A DNA stretch of 17,718 nucleotides from Faecalicoccus sp. (GTDB lineage: Bacteria > Bacillota_I > Bacilli_A > Erysipelotrichales > Erysipelotrichaceae), in contig JAGAWH010000029.1 of NCBI GenBank assembly GCA_017941505.1, forward strand, positions 1-17,718, written 5' to 3'. Below the pieces are notes generated by a model. That model did not search any database. It was not told where the DNA came from and worked only from the letters and a program-made list of their open reading frames with translations. Below, in pieces: positions 6,795 to 13,528 of the stretch. Made by a program: the position numbers and the translations under genes. The number at the start of each line of letters is the position of its first letter. The stretch's first letter is position 1.

Positions 6795-7301
6795 ATGAAA
6801 TATACTTTGGAATTCAAACTGGAATGTATCAGAAAGCGAAAAGCAGGCGAATATATTGAAGTACCTGCAAATATGAAGAACAGGGATTCTTTTACCAGAC
6901 AGGTACGCAAGTGGTGTAATACTTTTCATTCATTAGGTGAGGCTGGTCTTTATCACAACAGACCAACTTTAGACATCTCTCAGAGGATTGAACTAATTGA
7001 AAGAGTGCAGAACGGTGAATCATGGACAAGCGTAGCATCATCTGCCGGTATCGGATGTGATCTGCTGATTAGATGGGGCAAAATCTATGAAGAATCTGGT
7101 ATAGTTGGTTTACAATCACTTAAAAGAGGAAAGAAACCGGTTATGCAGAAGAAAACGAAATCACCCAAAAAAGAAAATACTGAAAAATCAAAAGAAGAAC
7201 TTCTGGAGGAGATCGAATATCTCCGTGCAGAAAATGAATACTTAAAAAAATTAAATGCCTTAGTTCAGAAAAGAAAGGCCCGAGAACAGAAGAAAAAGTA
7301 G
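6795..7301 (+). CDS. IS3-family transposase OrfA (helix-turn-helix protein)
   Basis: A 168-residue InsJ-like protein with two helix-turn-helix regions (about residues 4-60, and 62-112 including GESWTSVASSAGIGCDLLIR). A basic linker follows (KKPVMQKKTKSPKK), then a leucine-zipper coiled coil at about 130-157 (EELLEEIEYLRAENEYLKKL). It binds the IS ends and dimerises; alone it usually regulates, and fused to OrfB by frameshifting it forms the transposase. The Shine-Dalgarno AAGGAGG is 13 nt from the ATG, a rather long spacing, and sits in the hairpin at 6748-6786. Two -1 slippery candidates lie near its end: A AAA AAA (7244-7250) and G AAA AAG (7292-7298), the latter touching the TAG stop. Confidence 0.9.
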   Translation: MKYTLEFKLECIRKRKAGEYIEVPANMKNRDSFTRQVRKWCNTFHSLGEAGLYHNRPTLDISQRIELIERVQNGESWTSVASSAGIGCDLLIRWGKIYEESGIVGLQSLKRGKKPVMQKKTKSPKKENTEKSKEELLEEIEYLRAENEYLKKLNALVQKRKAREQKKK

Positions 7302-7333
7302 CTGTTGTCGATGAGCTAAGGCCGAAATATAGA

Positions 7334-8209
7334 TTGAAGATACTTTTCAGGGTATCCGGCCTTTCAAAGTCCACATACTATTACTACAGCTCTGCCAGGC
7401 ATAAAAATGCGGTGAAGAGGAAAAAGGAAGATGAAGAAAGAATCTTAAGTTTAATCACTCCTGTGTTTGAACATCATAAATCCAGATATGGCTATCGAAG
7501 GATACTTTTAGAATTGAAAGAGGAACTCCGCGGAACCAACCATAAAAAGATCCAGAAAATCATGTCCAGGAACGGATTGCTCGGGAAGCAGGGGAAGAAC
7601 GGAAAATATCATTCATACAAGGGGGACAATGGCGAATTTAAGGAAAATCTTCTGCTTCATAAGAATGTGGATGAAGTAAAGCATAAAACCACATATGTCA
7701 GAGATTTTGGTACCACCAGACCCAACGAAAAATGGACAACGGATGTATCAGAATTTAAAGGACCTGAAGGAAAACTCTATCTTTCCCCGATAATGGATAT
7801 GTATGATGGGTCCATCGTATCTTATGATATTTCCTTCCATCCGGATTTCGAACAAACTCGCAGGATGCTGGATAAAGCGTTCCGTAATCATCCTGATCTG
7901 GAAGGATTGATCTTTCACTCGGACCAGGGCTGGCAGTACCAGATGAAACCGTATCAGGAGATGTTGAAAGAAAGAGGAATAAGACAGTCATTTTCCCGTA
8001 AAGGAAACTGTATGGACAATTCTTTGATGGAGAATTTCTTTGGCATCATGAAGAATGAGATGTATTATGGGTATACATTTGAATCGATGGAAGAATTAAA
8101 GGCTGCCATGGAAGAATATATCGACTACTATAATAACGAAAGAATTAATTTAAAAAGAAAAGGACTGTCACCATTAGCTTATAGGCAACAATCCTTATCT
8201 AAATCATAA
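7334..8209 (+). CDS. IS3-family transposase OrfB (DDE integrase), probably made as OrfAB fusion
   Basis: A 291-residue integrase-core protein from the first internal ATG. The frame is open from 7238, overlaps orfA by about 64 nt in the -1 phase, and reads EEKVAVVDELRPKYRL before the ATG. An HTH_21-like segment (HHKSRYGYRRI) precedes the rve catalytic core. The core shows the first Asp in NEKWTTDVSEFK, the second in GLIFHSDQGWQYQ and the Glu in NCMDNSLMENFFGIMKNE, matching the IS3-family DDE pattern. The C-terminal YIDYYNNERINLKRKGLSP is typical. It catalyses IS excision and insertion. There is no convincing ribosome site before 7334, which favours frameshift expression. No inactivating mutation is visible. 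Confidence 0.93.
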   Translation: MKILFRVSGLSKSTYYYYSSARHKNAVKRKKEDEERILSLITPVFEHHKSRYGYRRILLELKEELRGTNHKKIQKIMSRNGLLGKQGKNGKYHSYKGDNGEFKENLLLHKNVDEVKHKTTYVRDFGTTRPNEKWTTDVSEFKGPEGKLYLSPIMDMYDGSIVSYDISFHPDFEQTRRMLDKAFRNHPDLEGLIFHSDQGWQYQMKPYQEMLKERGIRQSFSRKGNCMDNSLMENFFGIMKNEMYYGYTFESMEELKAAMEEYIDYYNNERINLKRKGLSPLAYRQQSLSKS

Positions 8210-8220
8210 CTTAATCAAGA

Positions 8221-8244
8221 GTCCAACTTTTTGGGTTCACTACA
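8221..8244 (-). repeat. IS right terminal inverted repeat
   Basis: Read on the minus strand it begins TGTAGTGAACCC and continues AAAAAGTTGGAC, matching the left end at 20 of 24 positions. It ends in CA at 8243-8244, followed by the ATA target copy at 8245-8247. Confidence 0.9.
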
Positions 8245-8250
8245 ATAATT

Positions 8251-8262
8251 TCGGCTTTTTTT
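8251..8262. terminator. Right half of the terminator split by the IS
   Basis: TCGGCTTTT (8251-8259) plus further T to 8262 is the complement of 6727-6735. On the minus strand it directly follows, and overlaps, the merR stop codon. Separated from its partner arm by about 1.5 kb, it should no longer terminate either transcript. Confidence 0.8.
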
Positions 8263-8740
8263 AGATGTTAACCTTCTTTTTTCCTTCGAAGAAATCATTT
8301 ACATCTTTATTGTATTCAAGAATACGCTTATCGATTTGATCTTCCGGCAATTTCTTATAATATTCGATATCTCCGTATTTTTCTGCTTCTTCAAAGAAAT
8401 GACATTTATTGTCGATAAAATCCACCATTTCCTGCAGTTCATCGATTTTCTCTTGCAGCACTTCCTTTTGATGAACATAAATTAAATATCGGTCATGAAT
8501 CGTATTGTTGCCCTGCATATATAAGTCCATAAATTCCTTAATTGTTTTTAGAGACATACCTGTTTTCTTTAATACGGTAATGGTATAAAGATGCTCAAAA
8601 TCTTCCTTTGTAAACAGTCTTACGCCGTTTTTATCCCGTTTAATAAAAGACAATAATCCTTCTTTATCATAATATCGCAGCGTATGTTCGCTGATGCCTG
8701 TACGTTTGGATACTTCTTTAACTGTATAATATTCACTCAT
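8261..8740 (-). CDS. MerR-family transcriptional regulator
   Basis: A 159-residue regulator. The N-terminal winged helix starts TVKEVSKRTGISEHTLRYYD (residues 6-25), the MerR signature, with the wing at about 32-45 (IKRDKNGVRLFTKED). A long dimerisation coiled coil runs about 85-118. The sensor tail is short (about 120-159), and C113 is the only cysteine in the protein, so it is not a metal-type MerR. Proteins of this size commonly respond to aldehydes or electrophiles and control AKR genes (AdhR-like), consistent with four AKR genes in the same window, but the effector is inferred. GGTGAGGG lies about 7 nt before the ATG. A dyad typical of MerR operators is at 8755-8770, just upstream. Its terminator is disrupted by the IS. 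Confidence 0.9.
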   Translation of the reverse strand: MSEYYTVKEVSKRTGISEHTLRYYDKEGLLSFIKRDKNGVRLFTKEDFEHLYTITVLKKTGMSLKTIKEFMDLYMQGNNTIHDRYLIYVHQKEVLQEKIDELQEMVDFIDNKCHFFEEAEKYGDIEYYKKLPEDQIDKRILEYNKDVNDFFEGKKKVNI

Positions 8741-8754
8741 AGATATCCCTCACC

Positions 8755-8770
8755 TTTGAGTATACTCTAA
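8755..8770. promoter_or_regulatory. MerR-type operator upstream of merR
   Basis: TTTGAGTA-TACTCTAA, a dyad with 14 of 16 positions symmetric, close to the TTAGAGT/ACTCTAA pattern common for MerR regulators of reductase genes. It starts 15 bp upstream of the merR start codon, and the ribosome site GGTGAGGG lies between. Self-control of merR is the simplest reading. No promoter element pair is placed around it in the usual 19-bp spacer arrangement. Confidence 0.6.
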
Positions 8771-8819
8771 CATTGAAAAGGGAATCGGGAAAGATGTAAC
8801 TGGTAGATAGATTTTCCTT

Positions 8820-8829
8820 ATTATATAAT
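8820..8829. promoter_or_regulatory. Overlapping divergent -10 elements between merR and the glycosidase gene
   Basis: ATTATATAAT holds TATAAT on the + strand (8824-8829, 31 nt before the glycosidase ATG) and TATAAT on the - strand (8820-8825, about 80 nt before merR). No good -35 is evident for either, so this is only a candidate. Confidence 0.35.
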
Positions 8830-8860
8830 TTAAGTAAGATTAAATAAGAGGATAAATACT

Positions 8861-10030
8861 ATGATCAAAGGAGTTAATTTAGGAAACTGGCTTGTCTTAG
8901 AAAAATGGATGAGTCCAATGTTATTTGAAGGAACGACGGCTGAAGATGAATACAATCTGCCACTGCAGCTTTCACCGGAAGTATATGAGGCACGAATCAA
9001 GATTCATCGAAGTGAATATATTTCTGAAAGAGATTTTGCGACCATTGCACGAATCGGTTTTAATACGGTTCGTATTCCTATTCCGTATTTTATTTTTGGT
9101 GACAGACCCCCATTTATCGGTTGTATTGACTTGCTCGATAAAGCCTTTGATTGGGCAGAACGTTATGGATTGAAGATCTTAATTGATCTTCATACCGCAC
9201 CATTATCGCAGAATGGTTTTGATAATGGGGGAATCTGCGGTGTCTGCCGCTGGTCCAAAGAGAAAAACGAAGTGGATTTTGTCCTTCAGGTATTAGAAAA
9301 ACTGGCAAAGCGATATGGAAAACGAGAGGCATTGATGGGAATAACACCAATCAATGAACCAATTACCGAGCCTATGTGGGAGATCATGGATGTACCTAAT
9401 CGATATCCTGCAGCTGACCCGGAACTTGCCAAAGGAAGCGGGCCGAACACAATTTCTTTTCTGGAAGATTTTTATACCAGAGCATTTGATATGATGATCC
9501 CGCATTTAAAAGCGGATGCGTATGTGGTATTCCATGATGGTTTTCAATTCAAACGATGGAAGGATTTTTTGACAAAAGACAAATTTACAGGACGTGTGAT
9601 GTTGGATACACACATGTATTTAATGGTAGCTGAGGCTATGGGGTGTGAACAAAATTTAGAAGGATATCTCAAGTTTATCCAAACCCACTTTGCCGAAGAC
9701 ATCAAAGAAGTGCAGTCTTATGTTCCGGTTTTAGTCGGGGAGTGGTCCTTATTTAATTCTGCTGCCATAGGTATGGATACGCAGGGTGGACGCTCTTCCT
9801 TAAATGGAATTGATTTTACTGAAAGTACAGGAATGAGCGAATCTGAGAAAAAGGAACTCTATTATAAAATCGCAAAAGCGCAATTAAAGGCATGGGAAAA
9901 CGGTGCCGGATATTGTTACTGGAATTATAAATTGTTATTGGATCCTGTCCATGAAGCAAATTGGAAAGGTTGGGACTGTTGGGATTTGGGTAAATCGGTG
10001 GATTTAGGATGGTTCCCGGATAAAGTATAA
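8861..10030 (+). CDS. Cytoplasmic glycoside hydrolase family 5 (exo-beta-1,3-glucanase-like)
   Basis: A 389-residue TIM-barrel glycosidase. It opens with GVNLGNWLVLEKWMSP, the start typical of GH5 exo-1,3-beta-glucanases. Family residues are visible: R71 (NTVRIPIPY), H111 (LIDLHTAP), N165-E166 (TPINEPI; E166 acid/base), H251 and Y253 (DTHMY), and E294 (VLVGEWSL; nucleophile). Retaining hydrolysis of beta-glucosidic bonds is expected. There is no signal peptide or carbohydrate-binding domain, so it acts in the cytosol on imported oligosaccharides, glucosides or glucolipids rather than on polymer outside. AAGAGGAT (8846-8852) precedes the ATG. The exact linkage specificity cannot be decided from the sequence. 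Confidence 0.87.
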   Translation: MIKGVNLGNWLVLEKWMSPMLFEGTTAEDEYNLPLQLSPEVYEARIKIHRSEYISERDFATIARIGFNTVRIPIPYFIFGDRPPFIGCIDLLDKAFDWAERYGLKILIDLHTAPLSQNGFDNGGICGVCRWSKEKNEVDFVLQVLEKLAKRYGKREALMGITPINEPITEPMWEIMDVPNRYPAADPELAKGSGPNTISFLEDFYTRAFDMMIPHLKADAYVVFHDGFQFKRWKDFLTKDKFTGRVMLDTHMYLMVAEAMGCEQNLEGYLKFIQTHFAEDIKEVQSYVPVLVGEWSLFNSAAIGMDTQGGRSSLNGIDFTESTGMSESEKKELYYKIAKAQLKAWENGAGYCYWNYKLLLDPVHEANWKGWDCWDLGKSVDLGWFPDKV

Positions 10031-10075
10031 CGATTCTATACCAAAAAAGTATAATATGATATTTAATATGCATAT

Positions 10076-10104
10076 TTGATTAATACTTAACCATGGTTGA
10101 TAAT
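10076..10104 (+). promoter_or_regulatory. Promoter of the MFS gene with a palindrome in its spacer
   Basis: TTGATT (10076-10081), a 17-nt spacer, then GATAAT (10099-10104), 23 nt before the ATG. The spacer contains the perfect 10-bp palindrome AACCATGGTT (10089-10098), placed where a repressor would block RNA polymerase. No regulator for it is identified in the window. Confidence 0.45.
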
Positions 10105-10127
10105 GTTGTCAAAAGGAGATAAACAAC

Positions 10128-11336
10128 ATGAAGGGAAAGTTAAAATATTTACTTGTATTAATCAGTATGTGTGGCTTGATCGCCAGCTCTGTAGGACTGA
10201 TCACCAATGTATCCGGTTTATTCTTTACGCCGATTGCGGAAGAGTTCAATATTATGAAAGGTTCGGTTTCTTTGACACTGACCATCTCCAATATCGTATT
10301 TGCGATTGGTGGCTTGTTGGCACCAAAGATGTTAAAGGAAGAAAACTTTAAAAAGCTGATCATCTTTGGAACGGTTTGTGTAGCCGGCTGTACGGCATTG
10401 TTGGGATTATCACCGAATTTGATCATTATGTATGTATTAAATGCGGTTCGTGGTTTTGCCGGTGGTGTACTTGGATTTGTCTTGATCACAATGGTTATCA
10501 ACAATTGGTTCCAGGCTTCCGTTGGACTTGCGACCAGTATCGCAATGAGCTGCAGCGGCTTTGCCGGTGCATTATTCTCACCGATCATTTCTTCCATTAT
10601 CGAAAGCAGCGGATGGCGTGTAGGATATATGTTTGTGGCAGCTATGATGGCCATTCTTAATCTTCCTGCCATTCTATTCTTGCCATCATTAGATCCAAGA
10701 GCTAAAAACATGGTTCCGTATGGATATGAAGAAGCAGAGCAGACAGAAGAAACTGTTGTGGAAAATACCGCATCTGCTAAAAAGCCGATCTCTCCGGTTC
10801 TGTTTGGTTTAGCGATTCTATTTGCGGTATTAACCTGCGGTGGTACAGCACTTCCTCAGCATTTTCCGGGCATTGCCGAAGGCTTTGGTTTAAATGCAGC
10901 AGCCGGTGCTATGATGTTGTCGGTATGTATGTTGGTAAACAGTATCGGTAAAATTATCTTCGGTGCTTTAAGTGATACGATCGGATCGAAAAAAGCTCTA
11001 TTACTGTATACTGCCTTAGTTATCGCATCTATTGTTGGTTTATGGATGATTCATGTTCCAATGATCATGACCATCTGTGCCGGTGTATTCGGACTTGTAT
11101 ATTCATTAGGTGCTGTAGGACCGGTTAACGTATCCAAGGATTTATTCGGTTTGGAAAACTATGCCGATACTTATCCGAAAATCAGCTTAGCCGGAACCAT
11201 CTCCAATGCGATCTTCTCATCTTTGATTGGCTTTATGTATGATTTCTCCGGAAATTACACATCTACTTTACTCATGATGTTAGTAATGATGGTTTTAACA
11301 GGAGTAATCTTAATTCGAGCTTATAAAAATCAATAA
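10128..11336 (+). CDS. Major facilitator superfamily permease (12 TM)
   Basis: A 402-residue inner-membrane transporter with about twelve hydrophobic segments in two halves. The halves are divided by a charged cytoplasmic loop at about 187-222 (acidic stretch EEAEQTEE), typical of MFS. An MFS signature-like loop, GALSDTIGSKKALL (279-292), lies in the second half, and the TM4-5 part NNWFQASVGLATSIAMSCSG resembles the oxalate/formate-antiporter-like MFS group. These proteins carry organic anions or sugars by proton or substrate exchange. AAGGAG (10113-10118) is 9 nt from the ATG. It has its own terminator, so it is not in the ula-like operon, but it stands two genes upstream and could supply its substrate. 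Substrate unknown. Confidence 0.87.
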   Translation: MKGKLKYLLVLISMCGLIASSVGLITNVSGLFFTPIAEEFNIMKGSVSLTLTISNIVFAIGGLLAPKMLKEENFKKLIIFGTVCVAGCTALLGLSPNLIIMYVLNAVRGFAGGVLGFVLITMVINNWFQASVGLATSIAMSCSGFAGALFSPIISSIIESSGWRVGYMFVAAMMAILNLPAILFLPSLDPRAKNMVPYGYEEAEQTEETVVENTASAKKPISPVLFGLAILFAVLTCGGTALPQHFPGIAEGFGLNAAAGAMMLSVCMLVNSIGKIIFGALSDTIGSKKALLLYTALVIASIVGLWMIHVPMIMTICAGVFGLVYSLGAVGPVNVSKDLFGLENYADTYPKISLAGTISNAIFSSLIGFMYDFSGNYTSTLLMMLVMMVLTGVILIRAYKNQ

Positions 11337-11345
11337 TATAACGAG

Positions 11346-11374
11346 ACGGTATCTTTCTGGGTACCGTTTTTTTT
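11346..11374 (+). terminator. Terminator after the MFS gene
   Basis: ACGGTATC (11346-11353) pairs with GGTACCGT (11360-11367), including one T-G pair, around a 6-nt loop, followed by T8 (11367-11374). Confidence 0.88.
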
Positions 11375-11376
11375 CG

Positions 11377-11382
11377 TATACT
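11377..11382 (+). promoter_or_regulatory. Possible -10 element for the PfkB kinase gene
   Basis: TATACT just after the upstream terminator, 29 nt before the kinase start codon. No clear -35 is visible (TTTCTG lies 17 nt upstream, inside the terminator loop). A promoter is required here because the gene sits between two terminators. Confidence 0.3.
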
Positions 11383-11411
11383 ATAGATGCAGAAAGAAAG
11401 AGGCAAAGCGT

Positions 11412-12332
11412 ATGAGTATTGTGGTAATTGGTGCATCATTTGTAGATATCAAAGGATATCCTTTGACAGAATATATCCCCAAAGGAAGAAATGCAGGAAG
11501 AATTCATCATGTACATGGCGGTGTTGCCAGAAATGTGGTAGAAGATATCGCAAATGTCGGAGTGCCTTCCACCTTTGTGAGCCTGGTAGATACAACCGGC
11601 ATCGGAGAAGATGTGATAGAGCGTTTAAGAAATCATCATGTGAATGTGGACTACATCCGCAAAACCGCAGATGGTTTAGGAACCTGGCTTGCCATATTTG
11701 ATCATACCCAGGATGTGGTGGGATCCATTTCCAAGCGTCCCGATTTAAGTGATATTCTTTCTATTCTGGAAGAAGAAGGCGATGCGATCTTTGAAAATGC
11801 GAAAAGTATTGTCGTAGAGATGGATTTGCCTTCCGATATTTTAATGAAGGTATATGAGCTGGCTGATAAACACAATAAAAATGTCTACGGTGTAATATCC
11901 AATATGTCGCTTGCCTTAGAACATCCCCAGTTATTAGAAAAGAGCGAATGCATCGTATGTAATGAGCAGGAAGCAGAAATGTTGTTTGAAGATAACTACA
12001 ATGAACTTACTGTCGATGAGCTGATGGTTGCCATTCTCCATAAAGTCAAACAGTCAACCTTTAAAAATGTAGTGGTGACATTAGGGGAAAGAGGAGCTGT
12101 TTATGTGAATCAAAATGATGAATTCGGTCACTGTCCGGCTAAAGATGTCAAAGTCCTTGATACCACCGGTGCAGGAGATTCTTTCTTTGCCGGAGTTGTA
12201 ACAGGATTGACGTATGGAAAAAGCTTAAAAGAAGCCTGTGAAATGGGAACTGTACTGGCATCCACAGTCATCGTTTCAAAGGATAATACATGCCCTCTGT
12301 TTAAACCGGAAGAATTTGGAATTAATCTCTAA
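11412..12332 (+). CDS. PfkB-family (ribokinase superfamily) kinase, pseudouridine-kinase-like
   Basis: A 306-residue cytosolic kinase. It begins with VVIGASFVDIKG, with the substrate-contact D12, and has the GGVARN motif at 36-41. The mid-protein motif CNEQEAE (183-189) and the C-terminal signature DTTGAGDSFFAGVVTGL (250-266), with the catalytic base D256 and anion hole GAGD, mark it as PfkB. The start and GGVARNVVEDIANVG recall pseudouridine kinases (PsuK), but no pseudouridine-5'-phosphate glycosidase gene is adjacent, so another ribose- or keto-sugar-like substrate is equally possible. AGAGG lies 8 nt before the start. It is a single-gene unit between two terminators, immediately upstream of the ulaG operon, and may phosphorylate the sugar acid or pentulose entering that pathway. 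Confidence 0.85.
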   Translation: MSIVVIGASFVDIKGYPLTEYIPKGRNAGRIHHVHGGVARNVVEDIANVGVPSTFVSLVDTTGIGEDVIERLRNHHVNVDYIRKTADGLGTWLAIFDHTQDVVGSISKRPDLSDILSILEEEGDAIFENAKSIVVEMDLPSDILMKVYELADKHNKNVYGVISNMSLALEHPQLLEKSECIVCNEQEAEMLFEDNYNELTVDELMVAILHKVKQSTFKNVVVTLGERGAVYVNQNDEFGHCPAKDVKVLDTTGAGDSFFAGVVTGLTYGKSLKEACEMGTVLASTVIVSKDNTCPLFKPEEFGINL

Positions 12333-12361
12333 TCCCGATTTAAAAATATCGGGATTTTTTC
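12331..12361 (+). terminator. Terminator overlapping the PfkB kinase stop codon
   Basis: AATCCCGAT (12331-12339) and ATCGGGATT (12348-12356) form a perfect 9-bp stem with an 8-nt loop, followed by T6. The last two bases of the kinase stop codon start the stem. Confidence 0.92.
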
Positions 12362-12362
12362 T

Positions 12363-12393
12363 TTGTGGAAACATCTGTATGGTAATATATAAC
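12363..12393 (+). promoter_or_regulatory. Candidate promoter of the ulaG operon
   Basis: TATAAC (12388-12393) lies 27 nt before the ulaG ATG, with TTGTGG (12363-12368) 19 nt upstream as a weak -35. An alternative -10 is TATATA at 12386-12391 with a 17-nt spacer. A promoter must lie here because a strong terminator ends at 12361. Confidence 0.4.
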
Positions 12394-12420
12394 TAACAAA
12401 AAAAAGAAATGGAGAAAACT

Positions 12421-13524
12421 ATGAGTAAAGTAACTGAAATTACACGTGAATCGTGGATCATGAATACGTTTCCTGAATGGGGAACATGGCTTGTTGAAGA
12501 CATTGAAAACGAAGTAGTTGCCCCGAACAATGTGGCAATGTGGTGGCTTGGATGTACCGGTATCTGGATGAAGACTCCGGGCAATACGAATATCACAATT
12601 GACTTATGGACAGGTAACGGAAAAAGAACACATGGCGATGGCAAGATGAAGGTAGGACACCAGATGGCCAATATGTGTGGCGGACGCGCAATGCAGCCAA
12701 ACCTTCGTAATATCCCGTTCGTGTTTGACCCATTTGCCTTCAAACATGTAGATGCTGTATTGGCAACACACTATCATCAGGACCATATGTCACCGGAATG
12801 GGCAGCGCATGTTATTCAATCCGGTATGACCACAAAAGATGAAAACGGAAATGAGATTCCTGTACCGTTTATCGGACCGTTAAAATCCGTTGAATACTGG
12901 TTAAAATGGGGCGTTCCTGAAGATCGCTGCCGTGTTGTAAAACCGGGTGATGTGATTAAGATTGGTGACATTGAAATTGTTGTATTAGACAGTTTTGACC
13001 GCACCTGCATCGTAACAACTGATTCTACCGGACCGGACCGTGAAGAGTTATACGGAAAGTGCCCGACCGACATGGATGACAAGGCTGTTAACTATTTATT
13101 AAAGACACCGGGCGGAAATATTTATCATTCCGGAGATTCTCACTTCTCAATCTATTTCGCAAAACACGGTAAGGATTATCCAATCGATGTAGCCTTCGGT
13201 TCTTATGGAGAAAACCCAATCGGTATGCAGGATAAGATGACTTCTATTGATATTTTACGTATGGCAGAAAACTTACAGTGTAAAGTTGTTATTCCAATTC
13301 ATTGGGATGTTTGGACAAACTTTGCCCCGGATTGCGAAGAGATCCGTTTATTATATGATTTCAAGAAAGACCGCAATGAATATACCTTCCATCCATTCTT
13401 CTGGCAGGTAGGTGGTAAGTATACATATCCTGCAGATCAAAATAAGATCTATTATCATCATAGAAGAGGCTTTGAAGACTGCTTTGATGAGCCGCAGAAC
13501 ATTCCGTTCCGTTCCTGCCTGTAA
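12421..13524 (+). CDS. ulaG: L-ascorbate-6-phosphate lactonase UlaG
   Basis: A 367-residue metallo-beta-lactamase-fold hydrolase. It opens L-ascorbate-6-phosphate to 3-keto-L-gulonate-6-phosphate in the cytosol and follows the recalled E. coli UlaG very closely over its whole length ([33 protein letters not shown]). Metal ligands are visible: H117, H119, D121, H122 (THYHQDH), the SGDSH segment (237-241) with D239 and H241, and IPIHWDVW. The start at 12421 is chosen over an in-frame ATG at 12409 because GGAG (12411-12414) lies correctly before 12421 and the protein then begins MSKV like UlaG. It is first of five genes in a tight operon. A paralogous lactone-phosphate substrate is possible, but the similarity is strong. 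Confidence 0.95.
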   Translation: MSKVTEITRESWIMNTFPEWGTWLVEDIENEVVAPNNVAMWWLGCTGIWMKTPGNTNITIDLWTGNGKRTHGDGKMKVGHQMANMCGGRAMQPNLRNIPFVFDPFAFKHVDAVLATHYHQDHMSPEWAAHVIQSGMTTKDENGNEIPVPFIGPLKSVEYWLKWGVPEDRCRVVKPGDVIKIGDIEIVVLDSFDRTCIVTTDSTGPDREELYGKCPTDMDDKAVNYLLKTPGGNIYHSGDSHFSIYFAKHGKDYPIDVAFGSYGENPIGMQDKMTSIDILRMAENLQCKVVIPIHWDVWTNFAPDCEEIRLLYDFKKDRNEYTFHPFFWQVGGKYTYPADQNKIYYHHRRGFEDCFDEPQNIPFRSCL

Positions 13525-13528
13525 GATT

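Larger units (their letters stand above)
6744..8244 (+). mobile_element. Complete IS3-family (IS150-like) insertion sequence, 1501 bp
   Basis: The element has TG...CA ends, 24-bp imperfect terminal repeats (20 of 24 matching) and 3-bp direct repeats ATA at 6741-6743 and 8245-8247. It carries two overlapping frames: orfA (HTH plus leucine zipper) and orfB (DDE integrase), with orfB in the -1 frame. All of these are standard IS3-family traits. Both frames are intact and the DDE residues are present, so it could be active. Insertion lies in the loop of a terminator between two convergent genes and leaves both coding regions whole. Confidence 0.92.

Noticed and set aside
10097..10351. Alternative frames overlapping the MFS gene start on both strands (a 200-residue minus-strand frame at 10109-10711)
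   Set aside because: The MFS reading has a strong ribosome site and a clear membrane topology; the antisense frame mirrors its hydrophobic codons and has no start signals.
11412..12332. Calling the PfkB kinase psuK outright
   Set aside because: The N-terminus is PsuK-like, but there is no psuG glycosidase neighbour, and the ula-like context suggests other substrates.
12409..12420. Upstream in-frame ATG (12409) as the ulaG start
   Set aside because: The Shine-Dalgarno GGAG lies after this ATG and is correctly spaced for 12421, and the family N-terminus begins at 12421.
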